Shown: piece after piece, positions 9,687 to 18,443 of the stretch
How the letters are laid out: every line of letters starts with the position of its first letter
Position numbering within the stretch: position 1 is the stretch's first letter
Origin: Shewanella gelidii
Lineage (GTDB): Bacteria; Pseudomonadota; Gammaproteobacteria; Enterobacterales; Shewanellaceae
Assembly (NCBI RefSeq): GCF_014647855.1
Contig: NZ_BMPZ01000003.1
Location: 310,001-374,000 of the forward strand
Reading direction: 5' to 3'
Length of the DNA stretch: 64,000 nucleotides
Notes under the pieces: model-generated
The model's database searches: none
What the model saw: the letters and a program-made list of their open reading frames with translations, nothing else
What the model was told of the DNA's origin: nothing
Made by a program: the position numbers and the translations under genes

Positions 9687-10226
9687 TCATGGCTTTGCAA
9701 CTTCGCTCACTGATTTTTGGTTAACCCAAATCAGAGCATCGGTATCAAAACCTGCTGTGGCTGATGCATCAAGAAAAGCTTGCTTCACTTGCTCTGAGAC
9801 TTGAGGTGTACGCGAAAGCAACCATAAATATTCATGATCAGGCCCTGAGACAAAGGCATATTGATACGCTGCCGCCTCAAGCTCAAATACGACATAAGCC
9901 CCGTAAAATGGGCCAAAAAATGAAACCTTCAAATAGCCCGAATCAGGTGACTCAACAAAATAAGCTTTGCCATCGGCTTCTTTCCAACGTTTATCCACGG
10001 CATCATAACCGCGATTCAATACGGCGACACCACCATCACTACGCATGCGATACGTTGCACTCACATTAGTCAAACCCCGCTCAAATGAATGATCGAGTCG
10101 AGCAACTTCGTACCAAGTCCCCAGATAGCGCTCGAGTTCAAAATTGTTCACAGGTTTCACACCATCAGGCACGCCAACACAAGCCGTAAGCCACACACAA
10201 ACACACAGCATCCAGAGACGTTTCAT
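9687..10226 (-). CDS. blc: Outer-membrane lipocalin Blc
   Basis: Bacterial lipocalin, a lipid-anchored beta-barrel that binds lysophospholipids or fatty acids and helps in envelope maintenance. The signal peptide ends with a lipobox (LTAC, Cys16). The first lipocalin motif is intact: LGTWYEVARLDHSFERGLTNV. SATYRMRSDGGVAVLNRGYD and the second conserved block (YLWLLSRTPQVSEQ) follow. The 179 residues match E. coli Blc (177). AAGGA precedes the ATG. Monocistronic; convergent with the small Cys-tailed gene. Confidence 0.93.
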   Translation of the reverse strand: MKRLWMLCVCVWLTACVGVPDGVKPVNNFELERYLGTWYEVARLDHSFERGLTNVSATYRMRSDGGVAVLNRGYDAVDKRWKEADGKAYFVESPDSGYLKVSFFGPFYGAYVVFELEAAAYQYAFVSGPDHEYLWLLSRTPQVSEQVKQAFLDASATAGFDTDALIWVNQKSVSEVAKP

Positions 10227-10302
10227 TAGCTCTTTATCCTTAGACTTTTCATCGACAACTCAATGATCACTACGGCCCCAGCTCCAATCAAGATCAGCCA
10301 TT

Positions 10303-10332
10303 AAAAAAGGGAGTACCCGAAAGGTACTCCCT
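10303..10332 (-). terminator. Terminator of the lipoprotein gene at 10417
   Basis: 10-bp perfect stem (AGGGAGTACC / GGTACTCCCT) with a 5-nt CGAAA loop; the minus-strand copy ends in TTTTTT. A second weaker hairpin (ACCCAGA / TCTGGGT, 10365-10390) lies between it and the stop codon. Confidence 0.85.
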
Positions 10333-10416
10333 AAAATTCATCTGCGCGATAAAAGCATCAAAACACCCAGACGCCAAATGACATCTGGGTAAAGTGCGCG
10401 AGCTTAAACGAAAGAA

Positions 10417-10818
10417 TTAATCTTCTTCAGGAAACTCGTAGTCGTTTTTCTTAGCAATCTTGTTCAGCTTACCAGCAAACTCTTCAGACAGAAGGCAGTC
10501 AGAATAGCTCTTCATGTAAGTCGCCATATCAAGTTTGCTACGATCAATTTTATCAATCTTATAAGCGCTATATTTAGGAAGTTCAAACAGTGCTAATGCG
10601 TCATTCAAGATGTCTTTACGCACATCTTCATCAATATCTTCAGCGCCTTTATAAAGCTGATCATCAACACATTTGATAACTGCAAGGTATTGAGGAGAAG
10701 TTTCTACACTAAGTGGCTTGCGTTGCACAGAAGAATTTTCTTCGATATCACTCGAATCACTGCAACCTGCCAATACTAAACTTGCCATAAACGACAATAA
10801 TAACGCGCCCTTTTTCAT
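10417..10818 (-). CDS. Small acidic lipoprotein, function unknown
   Basis: The start at 10818 is preferred over 10827 because AGGA sits 9 nt before it but directly abuts the upstream ATG. The product has 133 residues: signal MKKGALLLSFMASLVLAGC with lipobox LAGC, then an acidic soluble domain with two cysteines (VIKCVDD and SDCLLSEEF) that may pair. The C-terminus is charged (KKNDYEFPEED). No family recognised. Monocistronic with its own terminator. The 490-bp gap upstream leaves room for its promoter. Confidence 0.75.
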   Translation of the reverse strand: MKKGALLLSFMASLVLAGCSDSSDIEENSSVQRKPLSVETSPQYLAVIKCVDDQLYKGAEDIDEDVRKDILNDALALFELPKYSAYKIDKIDRSKLDMATYMKSYSDCLLSEEFAGKLNKIAKKNDYEFPEED

Positions 10819-11312
10819 ATTTGTCATTCCTGTTTGATTGTCTTTTTACCGGAGTAAGCAGCTAGACCCATAGGCTCAACGTGCTCTGTTGAAACCCATA
10901 AGTTTGGCTCAATTTTTCAGCAAGATTATCACAACCATTTGTTAATAATCTTTTTTACATCTCAAATTCAGTGTTTTGTTTTGGGGTGAAAATCATTTTT
11001 GCAGGATGGTTCAAAGCACGACCAGAGACCACTGTAAAGGCGGTCACAATTCAGTCTATTTATAAGAACAATGCACGCACAATAAACAAACCGTCATGTT
11101 ACCAAAATGTTAAATCACATTTGTCACCTGATAGAATTTTGTACGCTACCTCGATGCTAAATCAGTCATCAATACAAAATCATTCAAGATCCCTTTGAAC
11201 TTCTTTAAAAGAAGCCAGTCTGATGGGTGCAATTTGAAAACAAGGCACCACCATTGAAGTCGCGATGGCAACGCTTGCGAAATAGGCTCAACCAAAACAT
11301 AGGAAAATGTGA
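10819..11312. other. Long divergent intergenic region
   Basis: AT-rich gap between a minus-strand lipoprotein and the plus-strand gene at 11313. TAGAAT at about 11131 within ACCTGATAGAATTTTG is a plausible -10 element, but the -35 is weak. CCGTCATGTTA and CCAAAATGTTA form an 11-nt periodic pair at about 11091-11112 that faintly recalls a Pho box. No convincing ORF, tRNA or terminator seen. Confidence 0.4.
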
Positions 11313-12206
11313 GTGAAACTGAAACCATCGTTGATAAAAGCAATCGCCATTTGTGCCTGTTTATACGGGCTTGCGAGCCTATTTGATTTCGACGATCACC
11401 TGTTTAATCAATTCACCAAATACACGAATCAGTATCAAGGGTTTAACCAGAGTATTCAGCTCGACGAATATGATATCGAAATCGATGCACTACCGATTCA
11501 AGGCATTGAGAAAAACCTTTCCGGCATTACCTATAGTTCAACAACAAATTTGCTATACGGGATTTCAAATAGTCCTCGCTACATTTATGAACTCAACAAA
11601 GAAGGCAAACTCCTTCGCAAGATCAAGCTCCACAAATTTAGAGATACAGAGGGCATTACTTTCTTAAAAGATAATCTTTTCGCCATTGTGGATGAGGAGC
11701 AAGGCTCAATTTTTGTGATCGAAATTAACGACGATACCACCGATATTTACAAGCAACATAATGCCAAACAGTTTTCATTAAACATTGATGCCTTTGAAAA
11801 TTTTGGTTATGAAGGCATCGCCTACCACGCCGAAAAGGATGGCTTCTATATCGTGAATGAGCGTTTCCCAATGGAAGTCATCAAGATATCCAACTGGCTC
11901 AACGGTCAAGGACCTCTCAGTATCGGTCCCGAAAAGCAGATGAATCGCATGAACAACTTTATGGACGATTTTTCAGGATTGCACTTCAATTCAAATAACC
12001 AAACACTACTATTTTTAAGTGATGAATCGATGTTAGTCACAGAAGTCGCACTCGATGGCAGCAAACTTAGTTATTTGGATCTTGAAAAGGGATTTTTTGG
12101 TTTAAAGCAAGACATCCCACAAGCCGAAGGCATAACACTCGACCAAGATGGCCTGCTATATATCGTCAGTGAACCCAACCTATTTTATCGCTACCAGAAA
12201 GACTAA
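11313..12206 (+). CDS. SdiA-regulated (YjiK-like) beta-propeller protein
   Basis: 297 residues. GTG start at 11313 behind AGGAAAA. An N-terminal membrane/signal segment (LIKAIAICACLYGLASLF) is followed by the SdiA-regulated domain: ALPIQGIEKNLSGITYSS, DTEGITFLKDNLFAIVDEEQG, FGYEGIAYHAEKDGFYIVNE and AEGITLDQDGLLYIVSEPN. The repeated EGI-x-Y/F-x(8)-(F/L)-Y/F-I-V-x-E pattern is a beta-propeller typical of YjiK relatives, which resemble phytase-like or esterase-like periplasmic proteins. Exact substrate unknown. It is followed by a DUF3187-like barrel and a large secreted lipoprotein on the same strand, suggesting a functional envelope cluster. Confidence 0.8.
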   Translation: MKLKPSLIKAIAICACLYGLASLFDFDDHLFNQFTKYTNQYQGFNQSIQLDEYDIEIDALPIQGIEKNLSGITYSSTTNLLYGISNSPRYIYELNKEGKLLRKIKLHKFRDTEGITFLKDNLFAIVDEEQGSIFVIEINDDTTDIYKQHNAKQFSLNIDAFENFGYEGIAYHAEKDGFYIVNERFPMEVIKISNWLNGQGPLSIGPEKQMNRMNNFMDDFSGLHFNSNNQTLLFLSDESMLVTEVALDGSKLSYLDLEKGFFGLKQDIPQAEGITLDQDGLLYIVSEPNLFYRYQKD

Positions 12207-12326
12207 ACAAAAGAGGCGAATCTCGCCAAACCTTACCCTGTAAAAACAGGAACCATGACATTTGTAATCGTATGACATAACATGGAATTTCTATCTTAAA
12301 TCGACATTGCATGACAAGGTAGCGTG

Positions 12327-13322
12327 ATGAAATTTACAAGCCAATTATCGCTAGTTTTCCTCTTCACATATTCTGCTTCTGCAGCTGTGGTTGCCAAGCC
12401 GGATGCAAGTTCATCTGATTTTGGTCCCCTACTTATTCGTGCTCAAGCGCCACTTCAGTCCAGCAGTGTGTCCACCAAAATTCGTAATGCCTTTCAAAGT
12501 GTGAACCACGAAGTTTATGCTTCCGCATCCATGGCCAGCATTTGGGCGATTAACGATGATTACACCATGGATTACTATCAAAATGATCTGCAATTTGGTG
12601 GGCAATATGCTTTTGAATCAGGCACAAAAATTGAGCTCACTTATCTATATAGATTTGCTGCAAACAATCATCTTGATTCACTCTCCATTGCTTTTCATGA
12701 TGCCATTGGTTTAGGACAGAATGGGCGCGAAGATGTCGACAAGCATCGATTTGTCATTGATGCCCCCAACTATATCGATGCGCCAATAACCGACTTTGCC
12801 AACGAAACCCTAAACAATGTTTGGGAACTTTATTTTGAGCAGAATTTATACCAATCAGCACCCGATAGCCTCGGAGCGCATCACGCGCTTTCTCTGGGCG
12901 CGACACTCTTTTATAACTATGTCGGTCATGGGCCTTTTGCAGATCATTCATTCGAACAATCTGCGCAACTAAATTACAGTGTCAATTTTGACCATCAGCA
13001 CTACCTTTATACCCTTGCAAGTTTGAGTCATCGAGACAGCACAGACATCGAAAACTTCCGCTTTAAAGAGTGGACCTACAGCCTAGGTGCTGGCTACCAG
13101 TATCGTTATGACGACAAACATAGCTTTCTTGCTGAAATGCAAATTTACGAAGGAATTGCTCGAGACTTAGAAGATCTGAAAGAAAGTGTTTACGAATTTA
13201 CTTTAGGCTATCGTTATCATTACAAGCAAGGTGCTTTTGAAATCGCGATGATTGAGAATGTCATCAATGCGGACAACAGTGCCGATATTGCATTTACCTT
13301 TGCATACCGCCACCGTTTATAA
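12327..13322 (+). CDS. DUF3187-like outer-membrane beta-barrel protein
   Basis: 331 residues from the ATG at 12327, which has AAGG 7 nt upstream (the GTG at 12324 is less well placed). Signal peptide MKFTSQLSLVFLFTYSASAAVVA. The mature part begins DFGPLLIRAQAPLQSS, then many alternating hydrophobic/polar strands rich in Tyr, Phe and Asp, ending in an aromatic-rich C-terminal strand (IAFTFAYRHRL), as expected of outer-membrane barrels. FGP-x-x-x-R-x-Q-x-P-L resembles the DUF3187 opening. Role unknown; transport of a small solute or lipid is possible. 120 nt separate it from the upstream gene. Confidence 0.65.
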   Translation: MKFTSQLSLVFLFTYSASAAVVAKPDASSSDFGPLLIRAQAPLQSSSVSTKIRNAFQSVNHEVYASASMASIWAINDDYTMDYYQNDLQFGGQYAFESGTKIELTYLYRFAANNHLDSLSIAFHDAIGLGQNGREDVDKHRFVIDAPNYIDAPITDFANETLNNVWELYFEQNLYQSAPDSLGAHHALSLGATLFYNYVGHGPFADHSFEQSAQLNYSVNFDHQHYLYTLASLSHRDSTDIENFRFKEWTYSLGAGYQYRYDDKHSFLAEMQIYEGIARDLEDLKESVYEFTLGYRYHYKQGAFEIAMIENVINADNSADIAFTFAYRHRL

Positions 13323-13433
13323 ATTCGGCTAAACCCCACACTATGCTTCGAGCCGATAACAACGGCTCCAGCGCTATTGTTTGCAATGAACACAACATCA
13401 AACGGTGCCGCAATGATACGCCGTTTGGTAGGG

Positions 13434-13477
13434 CTGTCATCATTTCATCATGTGTCTGTCGCCAAACTGTCATCCTA
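13434..13477 (+). promoter_or_regulatory. Tandem Pho box (PhoB binding site)
   Basis: Four heptamers at exact 11-nt steps: CTGTCAT (13434), TCATCAT (13445), CTGTCGC (13456), CTGTCAT (13467). Direct 11-nt repeats of CTGTCAT are the PhoB signature. A possible -10 TAGCTT lies at 13484-13489, and the gene starts at 13528. Expected to activate under phosphate limitation. Confidence 0.75.
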
Positions 13478-13527
13478 GACCCGTAGCTTTTTGTCAATTT
13501 TGTTAAAAGTGACCACAGGACTGACAC

Positions 13528-15396
13528 ATGAATAACAAACTTCTTCCCTTGGCTTTCGCCATCAGTTTAGCCAGCCTAAGCGGGTGCGATGGTGATGATG
13601 GGCAAAACGGCACAGATGGTATCAATGGCTTTAACGCGCTCGTGTCTCTCACACCACTCGCTGCGGGTGATGTGAACTGCACGTTTGGTGGCAAGCAGAT
13701 AGAAACCGGGCTGGACCGCAACCTCAATGGCCTGTTAGATGCAGACGAAGTCGATACGACACAAACACAATACGTGTGTCAGGCATCGCAAGGAAAACTC
13801 AATGCCAGTTTGATTGGTCGCTACGAATCCGGAATATTCGGTGCGAGCGCGGCAGAAATCGTGGCTTACCATCGGGCAAGTAACCACAGCTACGTCGTCA
13901 ATGCCCAAAGTGGCACGATTGATGGCATTTCACTCGCGGGCTTGGCCGACACACCAGCAACGACCAGCACGGGATACACACTCAATAATCTGACGAAGTC
14001 GTGGAGTCTTGATATCGCTGCAGATACAGGACTTACCGGACTAGGTAGCGCAAATAGTGTAGCCATACATGGTGATTTAATGGCAATTGCAATTGAACGA
14101 CAAGATGAAGCTGGCAACAGCAAACAAGGGGCTGGCATCGTTGCTTTTTATCAATTGTCGCTCACCAATGCGCCTAGCTATTTAAAGGCAGTTTCTGTCG
14201 GTGCATTACCCGATGCGCTAACATTTAATCATGCTGGAACGCAGGTGCTCGTTGCCAACGAAGGGGAGCCAACGGATGACTATCTAGTTGATCCTGAGGG
14301 CAGCATCTCTCTCATTCAAATTCATGAGAGTGTCCCAGCAGATGCCGCCACTCACATTGGCTTTAGTGACTTCAACGTCGGTGGAAATCGTGCTGACGAA
14401 ATCTCGGCCATGATCAAGTTAAATGGCCCTGGCGCAAGCGTGGCGCAAGACTTAGAGCCTGAATATATAAGCGTGTCAGCAAATGACCAATATGCCTATG
14501 TCAGCTTGCAAGAAAACAATGCCATTGCAGTGATCGATTTAATGGAAAGCCGCATCGAAAGCGTTATCGCACTCGGCCTCAAAGACTACGGTCTGGCAAA
14601 CAATGCTATTGATGCGAGCGATAAGGATGATGCAATTAACATCATGGCTTATGAAGGTGTTTATGGCATGTACCAGCCCGATACCATCGCCAGCTACGCA
14701 TGGAATGAATCGAATTTTATTGTCACAGCGAATGAAGGCGATGCTCGAGACTATACTGGCTTCTCTGAAGAAGAAAGAGCAGACGATCTTACCCTAGACC
14801 CCAACCATCCACAGTATGCCGCAGCACAAGATAAAACCCAGCTCGGTCGCCTCAAAGTGACAACCAGCATGGGGGATACGGATATGGATGGCGATATGGA
14901 TAAAGTGGTGTCCTACGGCGCACGCTCATTCTCTATTTGGAGCCAAGATGGCCAACAAGTTTACGACAGCGGTAGTGATTTCGAACGCATCACCGCGGCA
15001 ATACTTGGCGACAATTTCAATAACCACAATGAAGAAAGCAAAGGCGATGCGCGTAGCGATGACAAAGGCCCTGAGCCGGAAGCGTTAGCATTAGGGAAAA
15101 TAGCCGACAAAATGTACGCCTTTATTGGCCTAGAAAGGACATCCGGTTTTATGATTTACGATATCACCAACCCATTTGATGTAAGCTTTGTCGATTATAT
15201 TGTCAATCGTAACTTCGATATAGAGTTTGAGATTGATGGCGATACGCTCGATGGTCAACCGGAATTGGCTGGTGACTTAGGCCCTGAAGGGATGCGTTTT
15301 GTAGCAGCAACCGACAGCCCAACTGGTTTACCCTTATTGATTGTAAGCAATGAGGTTAGTGGCAGCACCAGCGTTTACCAAATCCAATTGCAGTAA
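13528..15396 (+). CDS. Choice-of-anchor I family secreted lipoprotein, phosphoesterase-like, Pho-regulated
   Basis: 622 residues. Signal peptide with lipobox LSGC (Cys20). A collagen-like short stretch (DGDDGQNGTDGINGFNALV) and a calcium-loop-like DRNLNGLLDADEVD segment (about 65-78) follow. The long C-terminal beta-propeller has motifs typical of choice-of-anchor I proteins, which are often labelled alkaline-phosphatase-like: FGASAAEIVAYHRASNHSYV, TFNHAGTQVLVANEGEP, EGSISLIQI, EPEYISVSANDQYAYVSLQ, NEGDARDY and GPEPEALALGKIADK. DTDMDGDMDK is another calcium-type loop. The tandem Pho box upstream supports a role in phosphorus scavenging; the exact substrate is unknown. AGGA lies 7 nt before the ATG and a terminator follows. 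Confidence 0.82.
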   Translation: MNNKLLPLAFAISLASLSGCDGDDGQNGTDGINGFNALVSLTPLAAGDVNCTFGGKQIETGLDRNLNGLLDADEVDTTQTQYVCQASQGKLNASLIGRYESGIFGASAAEIVAYHRASNHSYVVNAQSGTIDGISLAGLADTPATTSTGYTLNNLTKSWSLDIAADTGLTGLGSANSVAIHGDLMAIAIERQDEAGNSKQGAGIVAFYQLSLTNAPSYLKAVSVGALPDALTFNHAGTQVLVANEGEPTDDYLVDPEGSISLIQIHESVPADAATHIGFSDFNVGGNRADEISAMIKLNGPGASVAQDLEPEYISVSANDQYAYVSLQENNAIAVIDLMESRIESVIALGLKDYGLANNAIDASDKDDAINIMAYEGVYGMYQPDTIASYAWNESNFIVTANEGDARDYTGFSEEERADDLTLDPNHPQYAAAQDKTQLGRLKVTTSMGDTDMDGDMDKVVSYGARSFSIWSQDGQQVYDSGSDFERITAAILGDNFNNHNEESKGDARSDDKGPEPEALALGKIADKMYAFIGLERTSGFMIYDITNPFDVSFVDYIVNRNFDIEFEIDGDTLDGQPELAGDLGPEGMRFVAATDSPTGLPLLIVSNEVSGSTSVYQIQLQ

Positions 15397-15454
15397 GCTG
15401 TATTCTGACGTGCAAGATGCAGTCTAAACACATACTGCATCAACATATAATGGG

Positions 15455-15484
15455 AAAGCCTGCTGATTCAGCAGGCTTTTATTC
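15455..15484 (+). terminator. Terminator after the Pho-regulated lipoprotein gene
   Basis: 11-bp perfect stem AAAGCCTGCTG / CAGCAGGCTTT with a 3-nt loop and a short T-run. Its symmetric flanks could also stop the convergent HD-GYP gene. Confidence 0.9.
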
Positions 15485-15529
15485 TATCGGGTTCTCTTCT
15501 GTGGTGGTTTAGCAAATGCGACCTTACCG

Positions 15530-16615
15530 CTAGTTGGGGTATTTCTCACGAATTGCTAAAAAGTCATCTAAATGATTTGTAAATAGATCAACTAGTTGAG
15601 GATCAAAATGAACTCCTCGTTGCTCAGCAAAAAGCGCCATGATTTTATCCAGTGGCCACGCATCCTTATAAACCCTTGCACTTCCGAGCGCATCAAAAAC
15701 ATCAGCAATCGCTGTAATCCTGCCATAAATATGGATCGATTCGCCTGCCAATTGCTGTGGATAGCCGCGACCGTTCCATTTCTCATGATGTTGATGGGCA
15801 ATAATCGCAGCCGTTTTTAAAATGGGTCGAGACGAGTGTTTCAACAGGTTATATCCTATTTCAGCATGTAGCTTCATCTCTTCAAACTCTTCGTCGGTCA
15901 ATTTGCCCGGTTTCTTCAATATGGCGTCTGGGATCCCCACCTTGCCGATATCGTGCATCGGAGACGCGAGCTTAATCAGCTCAGCTTCTTCTTTCTCTAT
16001 TCCTGCAAGCAAAGCCAGTCGTTCGGAATATTCCGCCACACGACGCACATGGTCGCCCGTTTCTTTTGAGCGCGTTTCACCAATTTCGCCCATTGCATAA
16101 ACGACTTCTTTTTGTGTGTCGATAATCTCCAAGTTCAGTTCAACAATTTCGGTAATATCGGTTGCGTAAACCGCCACACCATTAATTTGCTGAGAGCCGC
16201 GGGCCACCAACGAATAAACGCGACCTGATTCCAGCGAGAGTTGGCGCTGTCTCATGGACTGCTGCGTAATTAGCTCAACAATATTGTCTGACATCAGATC
16301 CGTAAATTGCTGGACAGCGGGCAGCACCTCCTTGGCGACTTGATTTGCAAAAACAAGCTTAGAGTCAGCTGTAAAGATAAACACTGGCTGCGGATTATTG
16401 CGAGGCAAAAATGCTGCATATCGATGCGCTAACGCAGAGCCTGTTGTTCGATGAAAAAATTGCGTTAATGGGCATTTATGAGTCAAGCCAGTCTGAACCA
16501 GCATCAACCCCATGGGGATCAACATGAACCAAAACACATGGGTGCCCACGGCGATTAGCCCAGCCCCCACAAAAACTCGATAATAACCTTCTTTCTGGCT
16601 TAAATTAATTAGCAT
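15530..16615 (-). CDS. HD-GYP domain cyclic-di-GMP phosphodiesterase with DUF2892-like membrane anchor and PAS-like domain
   Basis: 361 residues from the ATG at 16615 (AGGG upstream). The N-terminus (1-52) has two membrane helices resembling the DUF2892 fold (YYRVFVGAGLIAVGTH, then GLMLVQTGLTHKCPL). A PAS-like segment spans about 70-165 (PVFIFTADSKLVFANQVAKE, ending YATDITEIVEL). The HD-GYP domain follows with all signature residues: HDIGKVGIPDAIL, HAEIGYNLL, HHEKWNGRGYP and ADVFDALGS. The enzyme should hydrolyse c-di-GMP at the membrane. Cys at the end of helix 2 is typical of DUF2892. Convergent with the Pho-regulated gene. Confidence 0.9.
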   Translation of the reverse strand: MLINLSQKEGYYRVFVGAGLIAVGTHVFWFMLIPMGLMLVQTGLTHKCPLTQFFHRTTGSALAHRYAAFLPRNNPQPVFIFTADSKLVFANQVAKEVLPAVQQFTDLMSDNIVELITQQSMRQRQLSLESGRVYSLVARGSQQINGVAVYATDITEIVELNLEIIDTQKEVVYAMGEIGETRSKETGDHVRRVAEYSERLALLAGIEKEEAELIKLASPMHDIGKVGIPDAILKKPGKLTDEEFEEMKLHAEIGYNLLKHSSRPILKTAAIIAHQHHEKWNGRGYPQQLAGESIHIYGRITAIADVFDALGSARVYKDAWPLDKIMALFAEQRGVHFDPQLVDLFTNHLDDFLAIREKYPN

Positions 16616-16960
16616 CACAACCCTACTTTTTAAAATTCAAAGGGGAATAACCGCACGCACTCAACACTCCTCATTATTTTAAGTCAGACTTGAACATAAA
16701 ACGAAATTAAAAGCGGTTTCAGTGCCACTATTTGAACCGGAAGCAAATTCCCCCTTACCCTGATGCTGACTATTCAAACTATATCGGCCAATGAATATCG
16801 CTCTACTTTACAGCCTCTTTGTATTTAAATATGTGCGGTCTTGGCCTTCGTCGACTCAAACTCTGCACCTTCTCCTTAGAATCTACACGCTCTATCCTTA
16901 ATTGCTGGTTACTTTGGCTTTAAACCTTATAAAATTGACGAAGCCGTGAGAGGGAATCCA
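16616..16960. other. Divergent intergenic region
   Basis: 345 bp between the HD-GYP gene and the small secreted protein gene. TATAAA at 16928-16933 is a possible -10 for the plus-strand gene, with only a weak -35. Otherwise no gene or clear hairpin seen. Confidence 0.4.
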
Positions 16961-17254
16961 ATGTCCAGCAAAAATTTTTCGACCTTAATTTCTATTTTAC
17001 TGTTTAGTTCATTAACTGCGACGATCGTACAAGCACGCCCATCGAAAGAAGATAAGCCGCCACAAGAGGCTATTGACGCCTGCGAAAATAAGAATGAAGG
17101 CGATCAAGTCTCCTTTGAATCCCCCAAAGGAGACACTTTAGAGTCAACTTGTGTGCTCCTCGAAGAGCAATTGGTCGCTGTACCCAAAAAACCACAGGCG
17201 CAAACCGAGGAAACAGCGTTAGCCTTCTCTTGGTGGTCGTCTGAAGGTGATTGA
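16961..17254 (+). CDS. Small secreted protein with ACxNK-x-GD motif
   Basis: 97 residues from the ATG at 16961, which follows GAGAGGGA; the upstream GTG at 16946 lacks an SD. Signal peptide STLISILLFSSLTATIVQA. The mature protein has EAIDACENKNEGDQVSFESP and LESTC. This resembles a recurring pattern in small periplasmic proteins (A-C-x-G/N-K-x2-G-D-x-C-x-F ... G-x-C), but the middle cysteine is Val here. The C-terminus (ALAFSWWSSEGD) is hydrophobic then acidic. Function unknown; two remaining cysteines could pair. Confidence 0.65.
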   Translation: MSSKNFSTLISILLFSSLTATIVQARPSKEDKPPQEAIDACENKNEGDQVSFESPKGDTLESTCVLLEEQLVAVPKKPQAQTEETALAFSWWSSEGD

Positions 17255-17497
17255 CTCATTAAAAATAGCAAGCCACATCGCCACTGCAACAAACAGAATG
17301 AGCCCGATTAAACATCGTAAATTTTTGCAAGAGGGCTCGCCACTTTCAAGCTTTGTTTGCCGAGTGATTGCACCAACAACTCAACGTTCTAAATCAGCAC
17401 GAACAACCGCAATTAAAGAAGAATTGCAATGGTCAATCACTGGAAAATGACGGCTGGAACCGCCTCACTTGCGAGGCGAAAATGATTTGCACTGCAT

Positions 17498-18280
17498 TTA
17501 TTGACGTAACTTAATGGACAATTCACCATCTCGTATTTGAATATCTTCAACACCATCAGCAAATGTATTCCAGAAACCACGATCTCCAAACTCGCTGACC
17601 AAATTGACATTTTTCATATTTCCTAGCCAAGCATTCGGGATCGGGACGCCCATTAAGCTAACTCCAACGAGAGCAACCACAGGACGGCGATTATGATCGA
17701 GGTGAATGTCTAATCCTGCATTCACCCTCAGCGTTTCACCAGCCATAATCGGGAAATCTCGAGGAACCGTGATCAATACGGTGGCACTGGCGAGATCATT
17801 AGAAAAATCAATTGCCGCGCGCTTTGCAAAGTCTGGACTACGTGCAATCATCGAATTGACTTCTTTTTCGCTAAACGTCACTTGTCGGTCAGCATCAAAC
17901 TCTCGATAGGGTTGCGGTGTTAATTCACCCAGATCTTTTTGCCCTGACGCTCCTTGAGCGCCCCCTCGTTGAGGCGAACGTGTATCCACCTGACGTGCTT
18001 TTGGCTGACTTTGACCTTGCCAACCCAGTTGGTTCAGTTTGTCATCCAGCTTTTGCTCTTCACTGGCGCTCAGCGTTACTGGGGTCATGGGCGCAGGAAA
18101 GATATAGGTGCGGATCACAAAGAAGGTGATGCCGATGGTAATGGCAATAGTTGCTAAAATAATCAGAAATAGCTGGCCACCGGAAAAGCCGCGTTGTTTA
18201 GAGCGCACCTGATTGGTACCGTGCGCTTTCGCTTCGAGTCGTGTTATTTTTCGTCGTGAGGTTGAACCAACAAACTGCAT
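17498..18280 (-). CDS. Single-pass membrane protein of unknown function
   Basis: 260 residues from the ATG at 18280 with GGAG 6 nt upstream. A basic N-terminal segment is followed by one membrane helix at about 38-60 (QLFLIILATIAITIGITFFVI), a polar low-complexity linker, and a conserved-looking soluble domain from about 125: VTFSEKEVNSMIARSPDFAKRA, ATVLITVPRDFPIMAGETLRVNAGLD, and GVPIPNAWLGNMKNVNLVSE. The layout (N-terminal helix, then a beta-rich domain opening with a helix that starts F-S-E-x-E-V/L-N-x-M/L-I) resembles YpmS/DUF2140-type proteins, but I do not claim membership. Likely periplasmic domain; function unknown. A GC-rich hairpin (17461-17478) follows without a T-run. Confidence 0.7.
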   Translation of the reverse strand: MQFVGSTSRRKITRLEAKAHGTNQVRSKQRGFSGGQLFLIILATIAITIGITFFVIRTYIFPAPMTPVTLSASEEQKLDDKLNQLGWQGQSQPKARQVDTRSPQRGGAQGASGQKDLGELTPQPYREFDADRQVTFSEKEVNSMIARSPDFAKRAAIDFSNDLASATVLITVPRDFPIMAGETLRVNAGLDIHLDHNRRPVVALVGVSLMGVPIPNAWLGNMKNVNLVSEFGDRGFWNTFADGVEDIQIRDGELSIKLRQ

Positions 18281-18390
18281 TTCAAACTCCAAAAACCTTT
18301 AATCTACTCTCAAGGTTACTGCGCCTCTGAATAGATTGAAATCAAATTGTTGATTTTGTTAAATCGAGACAGCAAAGGTTCAGAAATAAC

Positions 18391-18411
18391 AAAGGGCCGA
18401 TACGGCCCTTT
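18391..18411 (-). terminator. Terminator after the S9 peptidase gene
   Basis: Perfect 9-bp stem AAAGGGCCG / CGGCCCTTT with a 3-nt loop. T-runs are short on both strands. It lies 33 nt after the minus-strand stop codon. Confidence 0.65.
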
Positions 18412-18443
18412 GAATGTGGTTTTATTACTCAAATCCTTCAGGC

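Noticed and set aside
12207..12326. Pho or Zur-type operator before the DUF3187-like gene
   Set aside because: TGTCAT/ATGACA copies are present, but their spacing is 17 nt rather than 11 and their orientation faces the wrong way.
17247..17450. 67-codon ORF after the small secreted protein
   Set aside because: No SD, no family, overlaps the end of the previous gene; treated as chance.
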